Shown piece by piece: positions 53,675 through 64,000 of a stretch of 64,000 bases of DNA. Source of the DNA: Deroplatys truncata (taxonomy: Eukaryota; Arthropoda; Insecta; Mantodea; Mantidae); contig CM060978.1 of the NCBI GenBank assembly GCA_030765065.1, forward strand, positions 60,473,421-60,537,420, written 5' to 3'. Made by a program: the position numbers and the translations under genes. The notes beneath the pieces are model-generated. The model made no database searches. It was not told the DNA's origin and saw only the letters and a list, made by a program, of their open reading frames with translations. Numbering within the stretch: position 1 is the stretch's first letter; each line of letters starts with the position of its first letter.

Positions 53675-53912
53675 CCCCCCGAACACCGTCGCCTGGTCTT
53701 ACAACTCTAAAGCAGATGACAATGAAGGAGATGATGGGTGCAGGAAATGAGAGACAGGAGAGGCTGGAGAATATTAACCACCCCAGTACTCTAATGCCGA
53801 CCCGGAGAAACCACGAAAAACACATGGATCAGAGTGGTTGGCCGCCGGGAATCGAACCTGGGAACCCCCAAGAGTGAGTCGGACACGTTTTTGTGGCGCC
53901 ACCTCGCTGTGT
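53675..53912 (-). mobile_element. tRNA-derived SINE, head and part of body
   Basis: Minus-strand head near 53912 (AGCGAGGTGGCGCCACAAAA), B box AGGTTCGATTCCC, body TTTTTCGTGGTTTCTCCGGG. It ends near a C-run at 53672-53681. Confidence 0.7.
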
Positions 53913-53934
53913 TTATTGTAGGGTATTTTGATGC

Positions 53935-54475
53935 CGAAGAACCGAGGTGGTGTCACCACGGTAACGTGTAAAACTCGCGTTCGGGAGGTCATGGTTTGTT
54001 CCCGAGGACCACCCACTATGATCCGCGGGTTTTTGATGGTTTTGCTGGGTCGGCAGGCTCCTGTACCCATCATCTTCTTTATCATCTGTTTCAGGGCTGT
54101 AGAACCAGGTGACGGTATTCGGGGGATGCGGCTCGGTGGTGGATGTGCGCTTTGTGGAGGGTTCATCCTGACGTAATTCAGGAACCACTCGGTTGGATAC
54201 CCGCCACTGAATGCTTACGGACAGGGCTCCTCCAGGGACCCCCAGGAGGCTCGGGGTTCAATGGGTGGGTTTGGATGGCGTTGGGGGCGTTCAACCTGGA
54301 AACTTTAGGGACCCGAACCTCGTCATCGGGATCTGGTCGGATCTCTCCTCTCATCCGTCCCTCCAGGGGTTACGGTAGAAGCAAGGATCAGATGGCATGT
54401 GTACGGTGCTCTGCCCAGGTTTTAGAGTCCCCTTCCGTTCGTCCTTACTTTACCTTTACCTTTTGGTGCCGGAAA
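53935..54475 (+). mobile_element. tRNA-derived SINE
   Basis: GAACCGAGGTGGTGTCACCA head, CTCGCGTTCGGGAGGTCATG and a weak B box, body with GTTTCAGGGCTGTAGAACC. Head to head with the copy at 53675-53912. It carries a long tail segment (TCTCCTCTCATCCGTCCC, TTTTAGAGTCCCCTTCCG) also hinted at in 36731-37311. Confidence 0.7.
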
Positions 54476-54639
54476 ACCAAAAGCAGGGGACGAGAATGCG
54501 CTCGGAGAAACGAAGAGTAAGAAACAATAGGGGAATACATCATTTCGTGCTTCGTGGCATGGACGATGTATTCTTATGGCTTCGAGCGGTAGATATACGT
54601 TTTCATGGAAGTATACAAAATTGTATCTAGCTTTGTTAC

Positions 54640-54880
54640 TTTCTCTGCAGCTTAGTATTACAATTCAAACCAAGATGTTACACAAGAGGTTTTGGAAGTA
54701 GGTACCCTTTTGAATTCATCTAAATTAAAATGTACCATATGTGGTATTCACACAAATTTCTCAGCACACTTTTCTACAAAGTATTTCTATAAAAACTTAT
54801 TCTACTTTCTTTAAATCAATAATCGAATGAATGGAAACTGGTTTGGCACAAATTGTGTGTTTTAAAGAGATTGAGTTGGT
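54640..54880 (-). mobile_element. H repeat fragments, left of a foreign insertion
   Basis: TTACTTTCTCTGCAGCTTAG and later CACAAATTGTGTGTTTTAAA GAGAT; the expected continuation reappears at 55641. Confidence 0.6.
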
Positions 54881-55640
54881 TTAGTTACATAACGTGGATC
54901 GTGTGGGATATGGTGGGAGCTAAGATTTATACTTTCACACCAAATACACTAACGGTTTATTATAGAAAACCTCTTATATGTTTAACAATTATATAAAGTT
55001 TTAGTAACAGCTTGTAGTATCTTTAAAGATTTAACACTGCAAGGTTAATACCTTTAAGTACAAGGTTATCGTGTGTTCTGTTTTACCATTCTTTGCACCA
55101 TTTAATCTGCTTTACAATGTTAAAAGTATTTTATTTCTTGCCATTGCAAAATGCAGTATAAACACAAAACCGAATAAGGAATGCTTCTCCCGCGAGTTTA
55201 ATTTTGAAGACCAAGGCTAAGAGGATAAATTTTTAATCGCTTAGCAAAGTGATACAGTAGAATTTAGAAATGGCCAAAAAATTACCCTTGGTAACCTTAT
55301 GACGAAACCTCACCGAAGCCAAAACAGAGCTAAGTACCCTGGCGGTAGGCTCGCTCTGTCCCTCGTGGATAACAGACTTCTCCTCTTGCCCGTTCTTCTT
55401 GACCGTACCTCCTCAGGTCTAGGAGAGCGCTGCGATCAGTGACGTGGACAAGCCAGCCAATGGTAGCACTGAATGACCGTTTCGTCATTCTACCAGCGCT
55501 AAGTCAGATATGACATCCTTCTAGTACGGCAACCGATTCCACCCGTTTGGTGTCTCCACCTCAGAAATGGGTCCCCTTGCTGGAATCAGGTATCCCCCAA
55601 AGGTCATTGGTCACATGGAGAGCATTAGAGGCGACGACAT
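54881..55640. other. 760-bp insertion of unknown origin in an H copy
   Basis: Between H segments. The second half (55300-55640) is GC-richer, with GTACCCTGGCGGTAGGCTCG and GGTCTAGGAGAGCGCTGCG. No frame, ends or relatives found in the window. Confidence 0.4.
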
Positions 55641-55800
55641 TCAAAATGGAGAGAACTTAATAGGCTTGCTCACAGAGAATTCAAGATAAATATACATTTG
55701 TTTTATACTGCAACTATCTTACACATATGATATTTTAGAAAAATCGTTACTTCAGTTTTGAACAACTTTTCATTTAATAATGACTTTTCCATGAAAATTA
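55641..55800 (-). mobile_element. H repeat, right of the insertion
   Basis: GAATTCAAGATAAATATACA to ATTTTAGAAAAATCGTTAC. Confidence 0.6.
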
Positions 55801-55943
55801 CTAGTTTTAGGGAAATTCCTCATGTGGCATATACGAATTGTACATATGAAAGGAGATATACTATACATATATAAGAGTTGTACAGTAATAATATAATTAA
55901 CCAAGAAACATGTTACAACATCCAACATTTGTACAGAACAAAT

Positions 55944-56515
55944 TGTAAGAAACGGGCGAGCTAGCAAAATTCCAGGTAAAACAGAATTCTAAGTAAAGCA
56001 CTCGTTTCACAAAGCCAACAGGCAGGGAACCGGTAACGGTACGGAGAAATAGAAGGAGACAGATAGAGAAAAGAAACAGACGGAGATATTGAACCGGCTT
56101 CACAACGAGCCAGGGTGACGCGTATGGACACGGATTTGGAGAAACACATTTTCATACCTGTTAAGGTAACGCGATCTGAGGACCAATTGGAAACGACGTT
56201 ACATTTTTAAACGCAGAGGTGAGCGTCACTAGGTTCAGGTATATAAGGGCAGACAAGGCCTCAGAACCCACTCTCTCTTTCGATCTTCAAGAATTGTCAT
56301 CGGTACAAGGTGCTACGCTCTTAGCGACAGATGCACGTGTGTGCATATGGGTGGGAGTGCGTGTGCCGATAGGCTCCTGACTTATTTAAAGTGGTGGGAT
56401 TAGAATAATGGGAAAAGCTAGCCGCCCATAAATATTTGAATTGTTAATAAACTATACTGATTAAGGTAAATGCAGTTTATTTTTAATTTGCCTCACCCCC
56501 AATAACCTGAGGACC
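55944..56515 (+). mobile_element. LTR-F copy 2
   Basis: TGTAAGAAACGGGCGAGCTA start, TATATAAGGGCAGAC promoter-like site near 56240, AATAAACTATACTG near 56448, and the end near CCTCACCCCCAATAACC. Matches 11570-12128 in reverse. The order of signals sets the plus orientation. Confidence 0.6.
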
Positions 56516-56639
56516 AAGAGTTAGATGTATATATAGGAAAGATGGAATGGAAAACTCAACAGCCGACGAGCATCTATAGCCGAGGAACACTTTGAAGCAG
56601 ATAGCATCAACCCAAAAAACGACTCTTTCCCGCTGGAAA

Positions 56640-56870
56640 TTGCGCTCAGCAACCATTTCCCTACATGAAAATTACTAGTTTTAGGGAAATTCTTCATGTG
56701 GCATCCTTGGAAACCAAATTTAGTATATATACGGCATTTCGAGTTATGCTGTACCCCCCCTACACACACAGACACATAGACTGAAGAGGTTCATTTTTAA
56801 AATGCTTTTCTTGGATTCAGGGAACTCCAAAACGTGTATTTCCCATGAAAATACTAAATAATATAGACAA
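56640..56870 (-). mobile_element. H repeat fragment
   Basis: CATGAAAATTACTAGTTTTA here and at 55788 are near-identical, so part of this fragment is duplicated on both sides of LTR-F. Confidence 0.6.
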
Positions 56871-56967
56871 AGGTTTGTTGTATTTAAGGTCAATTGGATA
56901 GGGGAATCACTTCACGCAAGACGTGTTTTTAAAATACCTACCAATATTTTTTTTTAAAAAAAATAAG

Positions 56968-57037
56968 CCAATATTGTTTTCTAAATAATTTATTGTCATT
57001 CATTACCTCACACCTTACACTACTTCTCGACATAGTC
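56968..57037 (-). mobile_element. mariner deletion derivative, copy 2, 3' end
   Basis: Reverse match to 47835-47900 (TTACCTCACACCTTACACTA, CTTCTCGACATAGTC), cut by LTR-D. Confidence 0.85.
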
Positions 57038-57835
57038 TGTCGCGGCAACTTTCGTGTTATCTTATTTGCTGAGCGCCTGTTATTGTTTTACTATATTTGA
57101 ATTTTGGGTTCTTTGTCCTCCGGCTAGCTATTATTACAAGTCGAGCAAATCTCGTAAATAGGGTGTGTAAACGGAAAGGAGTTGTTACTAAAAGATAGCA
57201 CTGACAAAAGAATTTGTTTTTACACTTTTATTGCCGTCACAATTAATTAATTTCACATAATTATTCTTGATACACGCCCGATTGAAACTGTTATATTTTC
57301 GAATGTAACTATAATCACTTATTTTCCGCTCATTATTAATTCTAGTATTTCACATTTTGTAACTAACTTTTCGACGCGAGAGATTCTGTAGAAATGCGCG
57401 ACGTGTAACCCGTGAATATTTCTATTAAACTGTGTGTTACCCGTCTCTGGCACGGAATTTATACTCCCTCACCCCGATATGCCTAAACATTATAACGGAG
57501 CTGCTATTGGTTAATAAAACGCGCCAACATTAGCGTCTATTTTTATATCCAATCAAAATTACGAACACATATGCTCTAGGGAAGATATTCACTCAATTTC
57601 TAAAGAAAAGCGCGCTAATCTGACGTCATTTCCTTGTCCCTTCTAATGAATAAACAACTCACCCCCTCGCTCATTGTTATCCGCTCCTATTGTCAGTTTC
57701 AGTGAGGCCGTGTAAACTTATTTCCTAACAATGCTTATAATTAACAAACATCTCAAATAATTGTCATACAATAATGCTAATTTACACTACAATCACTCTG
57801 GCATTCACAGTGTTGTGATATAAAATACTGCGTCA
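57038..57835 (-). mobile_element. LTR-D copy 3 (solo LTR)
   Basis: 798 bp, TGTCGCGG to GCGTCA in plus orientation, flanked by AGTC (57034-57037) and GGTC (57836-57839), a 4-bp duplication with one change. The host mariner sequence is restored when it is removed, as shown by the copy near 47830. Confidence 0.87.
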
Positions 57836-58330
57836 GGTCACCGCCGTTATTCACGCACTTATCGTAACGAGAAACCAGAATTTGTATGCCTTAGTCAAAG
57901 AATGATGCCGTTGTGGTGAAAGCCAAGTTGTACTCTTGCTTCACAACTTTATTGTCGTTGAAATGTTTTCCACCAAGGAATTTCTTTAGATGAAAAAGAT
58001 TGTTCTCAACCAATTGATGCGATCAGTTCTTGAGTTTGTTTGTCTGTGTTTGACCAGATATTCCACTCATTATTGTTTCCCCATAAACCTCGCAGGATTG
58101 CCGATGAAGCTGGTGTAACATTTCTCGCCTTCAAAATGCGAATTACTGATCTGACTTCATAGTCGGCGGGTCGTTCGATTGTTCTGAACATTTCGAAACG
58201 TCCTAACAACAGGAAAGTGACGATCGCTCATAACTCCTCTGGCTTCCTAATGAACGGAGGAAGCGATCGCGTGTGCCCATATCGCGACTGCAGCGGCAAA
58301 ATAGTAAAACGGTACTTACTCGCTTCGTAT
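57836..58330 (-). mobile_element. mariner deletion derivative, copy 2, remainder
   Basis: Minus-strand reading MFRTIERPADYEVRSVIRIL, GLWGNNNEWNIWSNTDK, LIASIG: the same N-to-C jump as at 47270-47905. Its frame starts at 58209. Confidence 0.82.
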
Positions 58331-58539
58331 ATGAACAAAAATTATAATACATGCGGCTTTGTATGGGATAGGGAATACCACGAGATTATCACGCATCCAA
58401 TTTTTACGTTTTTGATCTAAGCTCAAAATTTCCTGTAAAGCCAATTTTTCATATTCTGTTCCTCTACCACGTACCTAAGTACAAAAGTGTTAGGGCTAAT
58501 AAGCGAAGGAAAATTTCAGCACTGCGGTCAAAATAGTTC

Positions 58540-58795
58540 TATTGCGCTTCCGGAAAAGAGGGATGGGGTGAGAGAGCACGAAACACGGGGTCTGAGGGTG
58601 TCAGGCACGCGATCCCTAACGTTTCCAGAACCTATCTGCGAGAACGGACGGGAAGTTCGGGCAGATAGTTCTGTATCGGGGAAGAAGATCTCCGCAACCT
58701 CGAAAGGTGGGATGGATGGTCCAAGGGAATCAAACCCAGGATATCGAATGCTAGTCTAACACACTACCGCCTGGGCCACTTCACTCCTTTAACTA
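58540..58795 (-). mobile_element. tRNA-derived SINE
   Basis: Minus-strand head near 58790 (GAAGTGGCCCAGGCGGTAGT), B box GGGTTTGATTCCC, body with CTGGAAACGTTAGGGATCG. Confidence 0.65.
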
Positions 58796-58937
58796 CGGTA
58801 ATTGGAGGATGTACTGTATTACAAGCAAACATTTGAAACTGAGATTCCACTGAAATTAGCCTTTTTTGGTGGGTGTCCATTGAATAATAATAAAAAAGAA
58901 AGGAAAAAAAACTCTTAGAAAAGGTCTTCTCTCTCTG

Positions 58938-58976
<39 letters not shown>

Positions 58977-59304
58977 CTATGAATAGAGTAACACAGAAAC
59001 AAAACGTTGGATAAACACCAAACTTGGCATTTAAGTTTAGCATCCTCCAAGGATGCGACAGGAAGAAAGAAGAGGTCTTCAAAAACTATTCCGGAAAAAT
59101 CAAGAAAATATATGAAAATATCTTCAATATACGGTATTTTAATAAAAATCGTTAGTAATTTTTGAGAAAATCGAAATATCGAAAAATATTCCATGTAACA
59201 GATAGTTTGATGGGAGGAGTTTTCAAAAATCTTCGTATCGCATCCATGGAAGACACTGAACTTAAATACCAAGTTCGTATTTGTGTTTAAGTAATACTGT
59301 TCAA

Positions 59305-59362
<58 letters not shown>
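58796..59362. mobile_element. foldback made of two opposed H 5' halves
   Basis: Plus-orientation H sequence (58796-59078) with an inner (CT)n tract at 58928-58970 is followed by reverse-orientation H sequence (59079-59362) that ends in a (CA)n tract at 59306-59360. The 176-codon minus-strand frame over it comes from the simple repeats. Confidence 0.7.
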
Positions 59363-59364
<2 letters not shown>

Positions 59365-60701
59365 GATCCCTGCTTAAGCACCACACGCCATAATTTCGCC
59401 TAGCCTGTGTTTTATTTTATTTTATTCTCACAAAATTATTTATCATATAATCTCACCACTATTGCAACCATCCAACTGTAGAGGCAGGACTAAAGACACA
59501 AGAGCATTGCAACAAAACTGTGTGTTTGTAGACTGCTCTGACAGGTCATACAAAGAGCAAGGTGCAGCGGGTGTGAAAACAAATGTTTGCATATAACTAG
59601 CGATAGCACTTCACATACATGCGGTATTATCATGGGATATCTTCCAAAACCTAATTAACACTTTTTAGGGTATTTCATAGCCTTCACTCCACCAACCATC
59701 TCTTTAAGGAAAAAAGTACCTCGCTGATTGATTTTCATTATAGAAATTATTTCAATTGAAGCTTTAAAAAGAAAACTAACGACTTTAATTTTTTTTATAC
59801 GGAGACCAGTCATACACCATCTCGAAACTGTGCTCTTTAACGTACCTCTTACAGAACTGGTAGAGTTATCACTATGTAAACAAGATCCTATTAAAATTTT
59901 CTCCCTATAAAACTGCTGTGTTCAGACAGTGACGTAACTCCTGTTTCCCGCGTATCAGTCCACTTGCTCCTTAAGAAACCTCATTGGATAATTCAATAGA
60001 TGAAGGCAAAATAAAAGTAGAGTGGGGGCGATTTATCCCTTCTGAATACTCGCGCAGACCGTAGAGGGATTTCACTGAATTGTTATACTATAATTATATA
60101 CGTATGTAATCCAAAAGGCCATAAAGTGAAGTATTTTTCCCCGTAATTTGATTGTTGCTTAAAAATGAAGTTATTGCTGTTCAGCACTGTTTTCAACAAA
60201 ATGGCGCGGTGGAGTTACTTGTCACATGTAACAACAAACCTCATTCAGTTGCTTATTCATTTTTTTTTTTTTTTTTGCCATGCAGGTTACGAAAATGGTC
60301 CGGAATTTTAAAAGTACAATGAAATCGTGATTACTGAGCCTACCAAATGTCTTCCTACTGATCTCCAGAACAAAGAAGGCCAACAAATCCCAGAAAACTC
60401 AGTTTCTGGGTGCAGCTTCTGGACTGGGCATCTTGCTACCCTAGAGGAATAGGCCGTTTCCAAAAGCTAAATTCAAAAACATCTAAGTCCCAAAAGAGAC
60501 CCAAAAGGCGTGACATCGCATTTTTTCAGTGATATTTCTGGTGTGGGAATTTGCTAATTAGCAACAATATAATACCAAGACCCAATCTTTACTTGAAAAT
60601 GAAAACTATATTTGTATCACAAATACAAAGAATATGAAAAATATAAATTTCCAAAGCGTGGTAACTAATGCCGTCGCCCCTATTATTATGTTCATTGCGT
60701 A
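59363..60701. other. unassigned sequence
   Basis: No gene or known repeat. A T-run of about 17 followed by GCCATGCAG at 60260-60286 looks like a splice acceptor, but all three following frames soon stop. Confidence 0.4.
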
Positions 60702-61650
60702 TGAACATTTAAAACTTAAATAATTTCAGTCAAATTATATAGTATAAACTATAATATCAGCCCAACTTAAAGCAATATTTGTATGTAACAATATATAAAA
60801 AGTGTATATTACAGTCATTGTATATGTTTGTTTTATTGTATACATGTGTAATAATGTTATGCGAATGTATTACGTAATTTAATAATGTAGGAGGTGTGAG
60901 AATAATAGGTTAAAAGTTGCTAGCAATGAGGTAACAATGAGGTAACCTTGAGACAATAATGAATTTGAAAGTTTAAATGCTACTAGTCATTATTGGAGCA
61001 ACAATAATGTAAATTTTGAGACAGTTTATAAAATAGCCAATCAAAAACCAGAAAAAGCTTAACTTAAATGAAGGTATTTTATTGGACTAGGATTAGCCAA
61101 TCAGAAACTGAAATAGGGCAAATTGTACAAATTTAGCCGGTAGAAATCAGTTCAGTTGCTTGTAAACAGTGCTCATAACTGCACGCGTTGGTTGTAGATA
61201 GTGTTTCTAACTAGACGCGAGATGTGTCCTCGAGAAATATAATACGTATTTTGTGTGAGACAAAAATAGTTTAGGTGTAAAAAGGTGCAAGTAATTAATA
61301 AAAGAATCTCACTGCTCTCTATATCAGTGAAGTGTTATTTAAATCGTATTAAGCATTAATAAAAGGAGTGAAGTAAAATTATAATCTGTGTAAGCCTACA
61401 TTCTTCAGTCGCACCACAACCCTGCAAAGAGAAACATGTCTCTAACAATATTACTGATGCAGCCGAGGCAAACATAAATATATAATATTTAAAGAAGCAG
61501 TCAAAATTATAAAGTTAATTTGGGGGGGGGGAGCAAAGGCCACCGGAAAGTACATTTGGGGTGAAGGCTACCGAAAGCGGTTACTATACGTGCGGTTGCA
61601 GCGAACTTCAAGTTCGACTCCCCAATAGTTGAACTACAATACAACTACCT
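60702..61650 (+). mobile_element. LTR-C copy 5
   Basis: TGAACATTTAAAACTTAAAT start; matches the other LTR-C copies up to CTCCCCAATAGTTGAACTAC. CCAAT, TATAAAATAG and AATAAA present. No target duplication was found and the right end is approximate. Confidence 0.75.
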
Positions 61651-64000
61651 TCTCATAATGGAGTGAGAATCAGAGAGTACATGACAATTTAAGTAATCCT
61701 CAGAGGGCGTGGTTACACATTTGCGATTTTTTCTGATATTTCTAATTTTTTCCCGAAATGTCTAGAAGCGTTTTTGCCAAATTTGCTGCAGATTATGCAT
61801 TTTAAGGGCACCTTGTAGCCAATCAGTTAAAAAAAATTTATACTTTTTTACTTGACTGTTCAAATCTCTATTCCTTTTTTAATGCACTGATATATAATTT
61901 ACGGTTTATTGCCATTTTATAGTCGCCAAATTTGTACTAAAAGCATGTCATCTTTAAACCCAATTACACATTGGTTACAGTTCTTTGCTTTTTTACATAA
62001 CTTAGAATTTTCTTCACTTAGGCGGGATTATCCCCAAACCTGTTACATCTAGGAAGCTGAAATGTTAAGAGAAACTAAAATACTATACGGCGTTTATAAA
62101 TGAGTGCTGTTTTGCAATAATTTTCACATAATTTAGAAACAATAATTTTATGCACTGATAAAATCGAGCTAAAACGTTTAAATTATATATTAGCTCTGAT
62201 TTTTACTAAAATATATAATATGCAAAAACGAATCAACTAATTTTGTTAGAATTACTATTTCCTCGGTGGAACATAAATGTAGACTCATTAAAACAGATAG
62301 TTTCTTAAATAATGGTGCCTACCTAAATGAACTTGGGCAACTTAAAATTTGTATTTCTATATATATTAGCTTACATGTTTGTCATATGCATCTCTGCACA
62401 CCTACTATACTTATTTTAACATATTTTCTGCCACAACTAGCGTAGAATGTGCAGTGAGAAAATCAAGGTTGTAGCTTTGATGGTTCAGGTGATATTCAGA
62501 CTAATATATTGTTCAAGCCTAATGAGTATGCTTAATTACGAAGTGCCCTTAATAATAACAACAATAATAATAATAATAATAACAATAATAATAATAACAA
62601 TAATAATTAAACAGAATTTTAAGCCAGTTTTCAGGAGTACATTTTTGGTGTGTATTTCTTGAGTGTAATATTTTTCACACTTTTCACCATTTAAAACGCT
62701 TCTTACGATGCACTTTTTAAGTTATCAGAGTGAAATTTCCGAAATAGCTTCCCAATACACGCTAACAAATGCTTGCCCTGCAGTTATACAATAATTATCT
62801 TTTTTAGCAATTCATTTAAAATCATACTTCTTAGCAAACTCAGTTTATAGTTTACTATAGAACAAACATATGAACTGTTTAAAAGTTATGAAAACTCCAG
62901 CACCTATTGTGTAATAGTTTAAATTTGTGTTTTAAAATGCATAATCCAGAAATAACTTAACATGTATGCACGAAACTTTGCAAACGTATCTATTTACACA
63001 CACTTAAGATGTAAAAAATTCAAAACACTTAGTAGAATACTAGAAATGTTTAGAAATTTTACAGATCATTACGATTTCGTACATTTAGTAAAGTCATTTT
63101 TTTAAAATTCTGACTTAGTCCGTTTCTTTTCTTCGTTTGGTTCTTTACGCGCACATGCAACGCTCTACTCAGAAACACCTGTAACCTTTAGTTGGTTTAA
63201 CAATGTTATTTTCAAGAGAGTTGAATTCTCCAGCATTAATGCGTTATAAAAATTCAATACAAATAATTTCTCACCACTCACCAAGCTAACAGTACTTCGT
63301 CTGCAGCCAAGTTTATCGCCGTACTACTTACTCATCATAAAGAGGAATGAACGACATCGCACAGAATAAAATTTCTTGAGTTTTTACTGTTCATATTAAT
63401 TACTGTTTCAGATTGATCAAAAGTTACGTACTATATTTGATTAACATACTTGTTGAAAACCCACAGTTAATCGCGTGTATTTAAAGTACTATAATATGTT
63501 ATGGCGTGCTTTGGTTTCCCGCGTATCGTTGGCTAGTTAATGACTCATGTGTGGAGCGATTGTAGGTTACTTTTGACTCACATCTGTATCAGAATTTTTT
63601 TGTTTGCAGAGGTTGAATTATGATGACACCCCTGAAAAGTTTATTGGTTTTCCCTGTCAAAGCGTCGCGACGTGCTCTCGCACGTATAGCGGGGTTTTGG
63701 TGACCTCAACAACTTTTCGTTTCCTTTCAATACGCGATATACCCCCTATCTGACTGTCATATAGTGAGGGACGTCGATATCTTACATGAGAATTAGGGTA
63801 GACACACCAGTATATTCCCTGCGATTATCTACTGGAGTTGGGATGTGACAATATATTTTTTCAATGATATTGTGATTTGATCCACTTCCCATTTATGTTG
63901 TCACGATGGAAATTTAAATTTTCTGCATTCAGTGCTGGTAGCCTAACCAACCTGTGTGTTTTATCTGTTTTACTGCACGTATTTGTATGAACTATATTAT
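61651..64000. other. unassigned AT-rich end of the window
   Basis: No coding region or known repeat recognised apart from the AAT/ACA run listed separately. Confidence 0.45.
62548..62610. repeat. (AAT/AAC)n microsatellite
   Basis: AATAATAACAACAATAATAA-type repeat of about 60 bp. It could be a LINE tail, but no LINE sequence was recognised before it. Confidence 0.85.

Noticed and set aside
58856-59386. 176-codon minus-strand frame
   Set aside because: Made of (CA)n and (CT)n translations inside the H foldback.
60260-60420. Splice-acceptor-like T-run with GCCATGCAG and a following exon-like stretch
   Set aside because: All three frames meet stops within about 15 codons or lack any recognisable protein.

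Overview
This window is eukaryotic, most likely from an arthropod. It is AT-rich, has no operon structure, and carries Tc1 and mariner transposons, tRNA-derived SINEs, non-LTR and LTR retrotransposons and many (CA)n, (AAT)n and (CT)n microsatellites. I found no host gene I could defend. Species cannot be told from this sequence alone.

The one large coding unit is a young Ty3/gypsy-type LTR retrotransposon at 16814-24692. It has 660-bp LTRs that differ at about four positions, a 4-bp target duplication (AGAG), a tRNA-Lys-like primer binding site, and gag, protease and pol in three frames. Gag stops directly after the slippery heptamer G TTA AAC, and a 7-bp stem starts five bases later, so protease is probably made by programmed -1 frameshifting. 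A second -1 shift, in the last part of protease, has no convincing slippery site and is probably a one-base deletion. There is no envelope gene.

Most of the rest is a dense mosaic of one repeat family in two subtypes, called H-A (about 0.85 kb) and H-B (about 0.95-1 kb) here. A copy starts T-run + ACTTTCTCTAC, has a (GT/CA)n tract inside, and ends GTAGAGAAAGT + a small hairpin (ATGTG/CACAT) + CAGAT + T-run. This resembles Helentron-derived non-autonomous elements (HINE/DINE-1 type). Copies are joined tail to head or truncated at internal T-runs, and they host most other insertions.

Other families, named here: LTR-C (five copies, four with exact or nearly exact 4-bp target duplications), LTR-D (three copies, one with a primer binding site attached), LTR-E (two copies with a heat-shock-element-like promoter and TATA box), LTR-F (two copies), about a dozen tRNA-derived SINEs, a complete Tc1-like transposon with a broken DD34E transposase (4509-5755), a complete mariner with a decayed transposase (49062-50326), two copies of an internally deleted mariner (47.3 kb and 57-58 kb), and several 5'-truncated non-LTR retrotransposon fragments.

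Layout: 0-4.5 kb LTR-D, SINEs and H copies; 4.5-7.9 kb Tc1 and SINEs; 7.9-16.8 kb H copies, LINE, LTR-F and LTR-C; 16.8-24.7 kb the gypsy element inside an H-B copy; 24.7-42.7 kb the densest H mosaic with nested LTR-C, LTR-D, LINE and SINE; 42.7-45.3 kb mostly unassigned sequence; 45.3-53 kb SINE, LTR-E, LINE and mariners; 53-58.8 kb SINE cluster, LTR-F, mariner with LTR-D; 58.8-64 kb an H foldback, LTR-C and unassigned AT-rich DNA. Nesting gives a relative order: H copies and LINEs are older; solo LTRs, SINEs, mariner and the gypsy element landed in them later.
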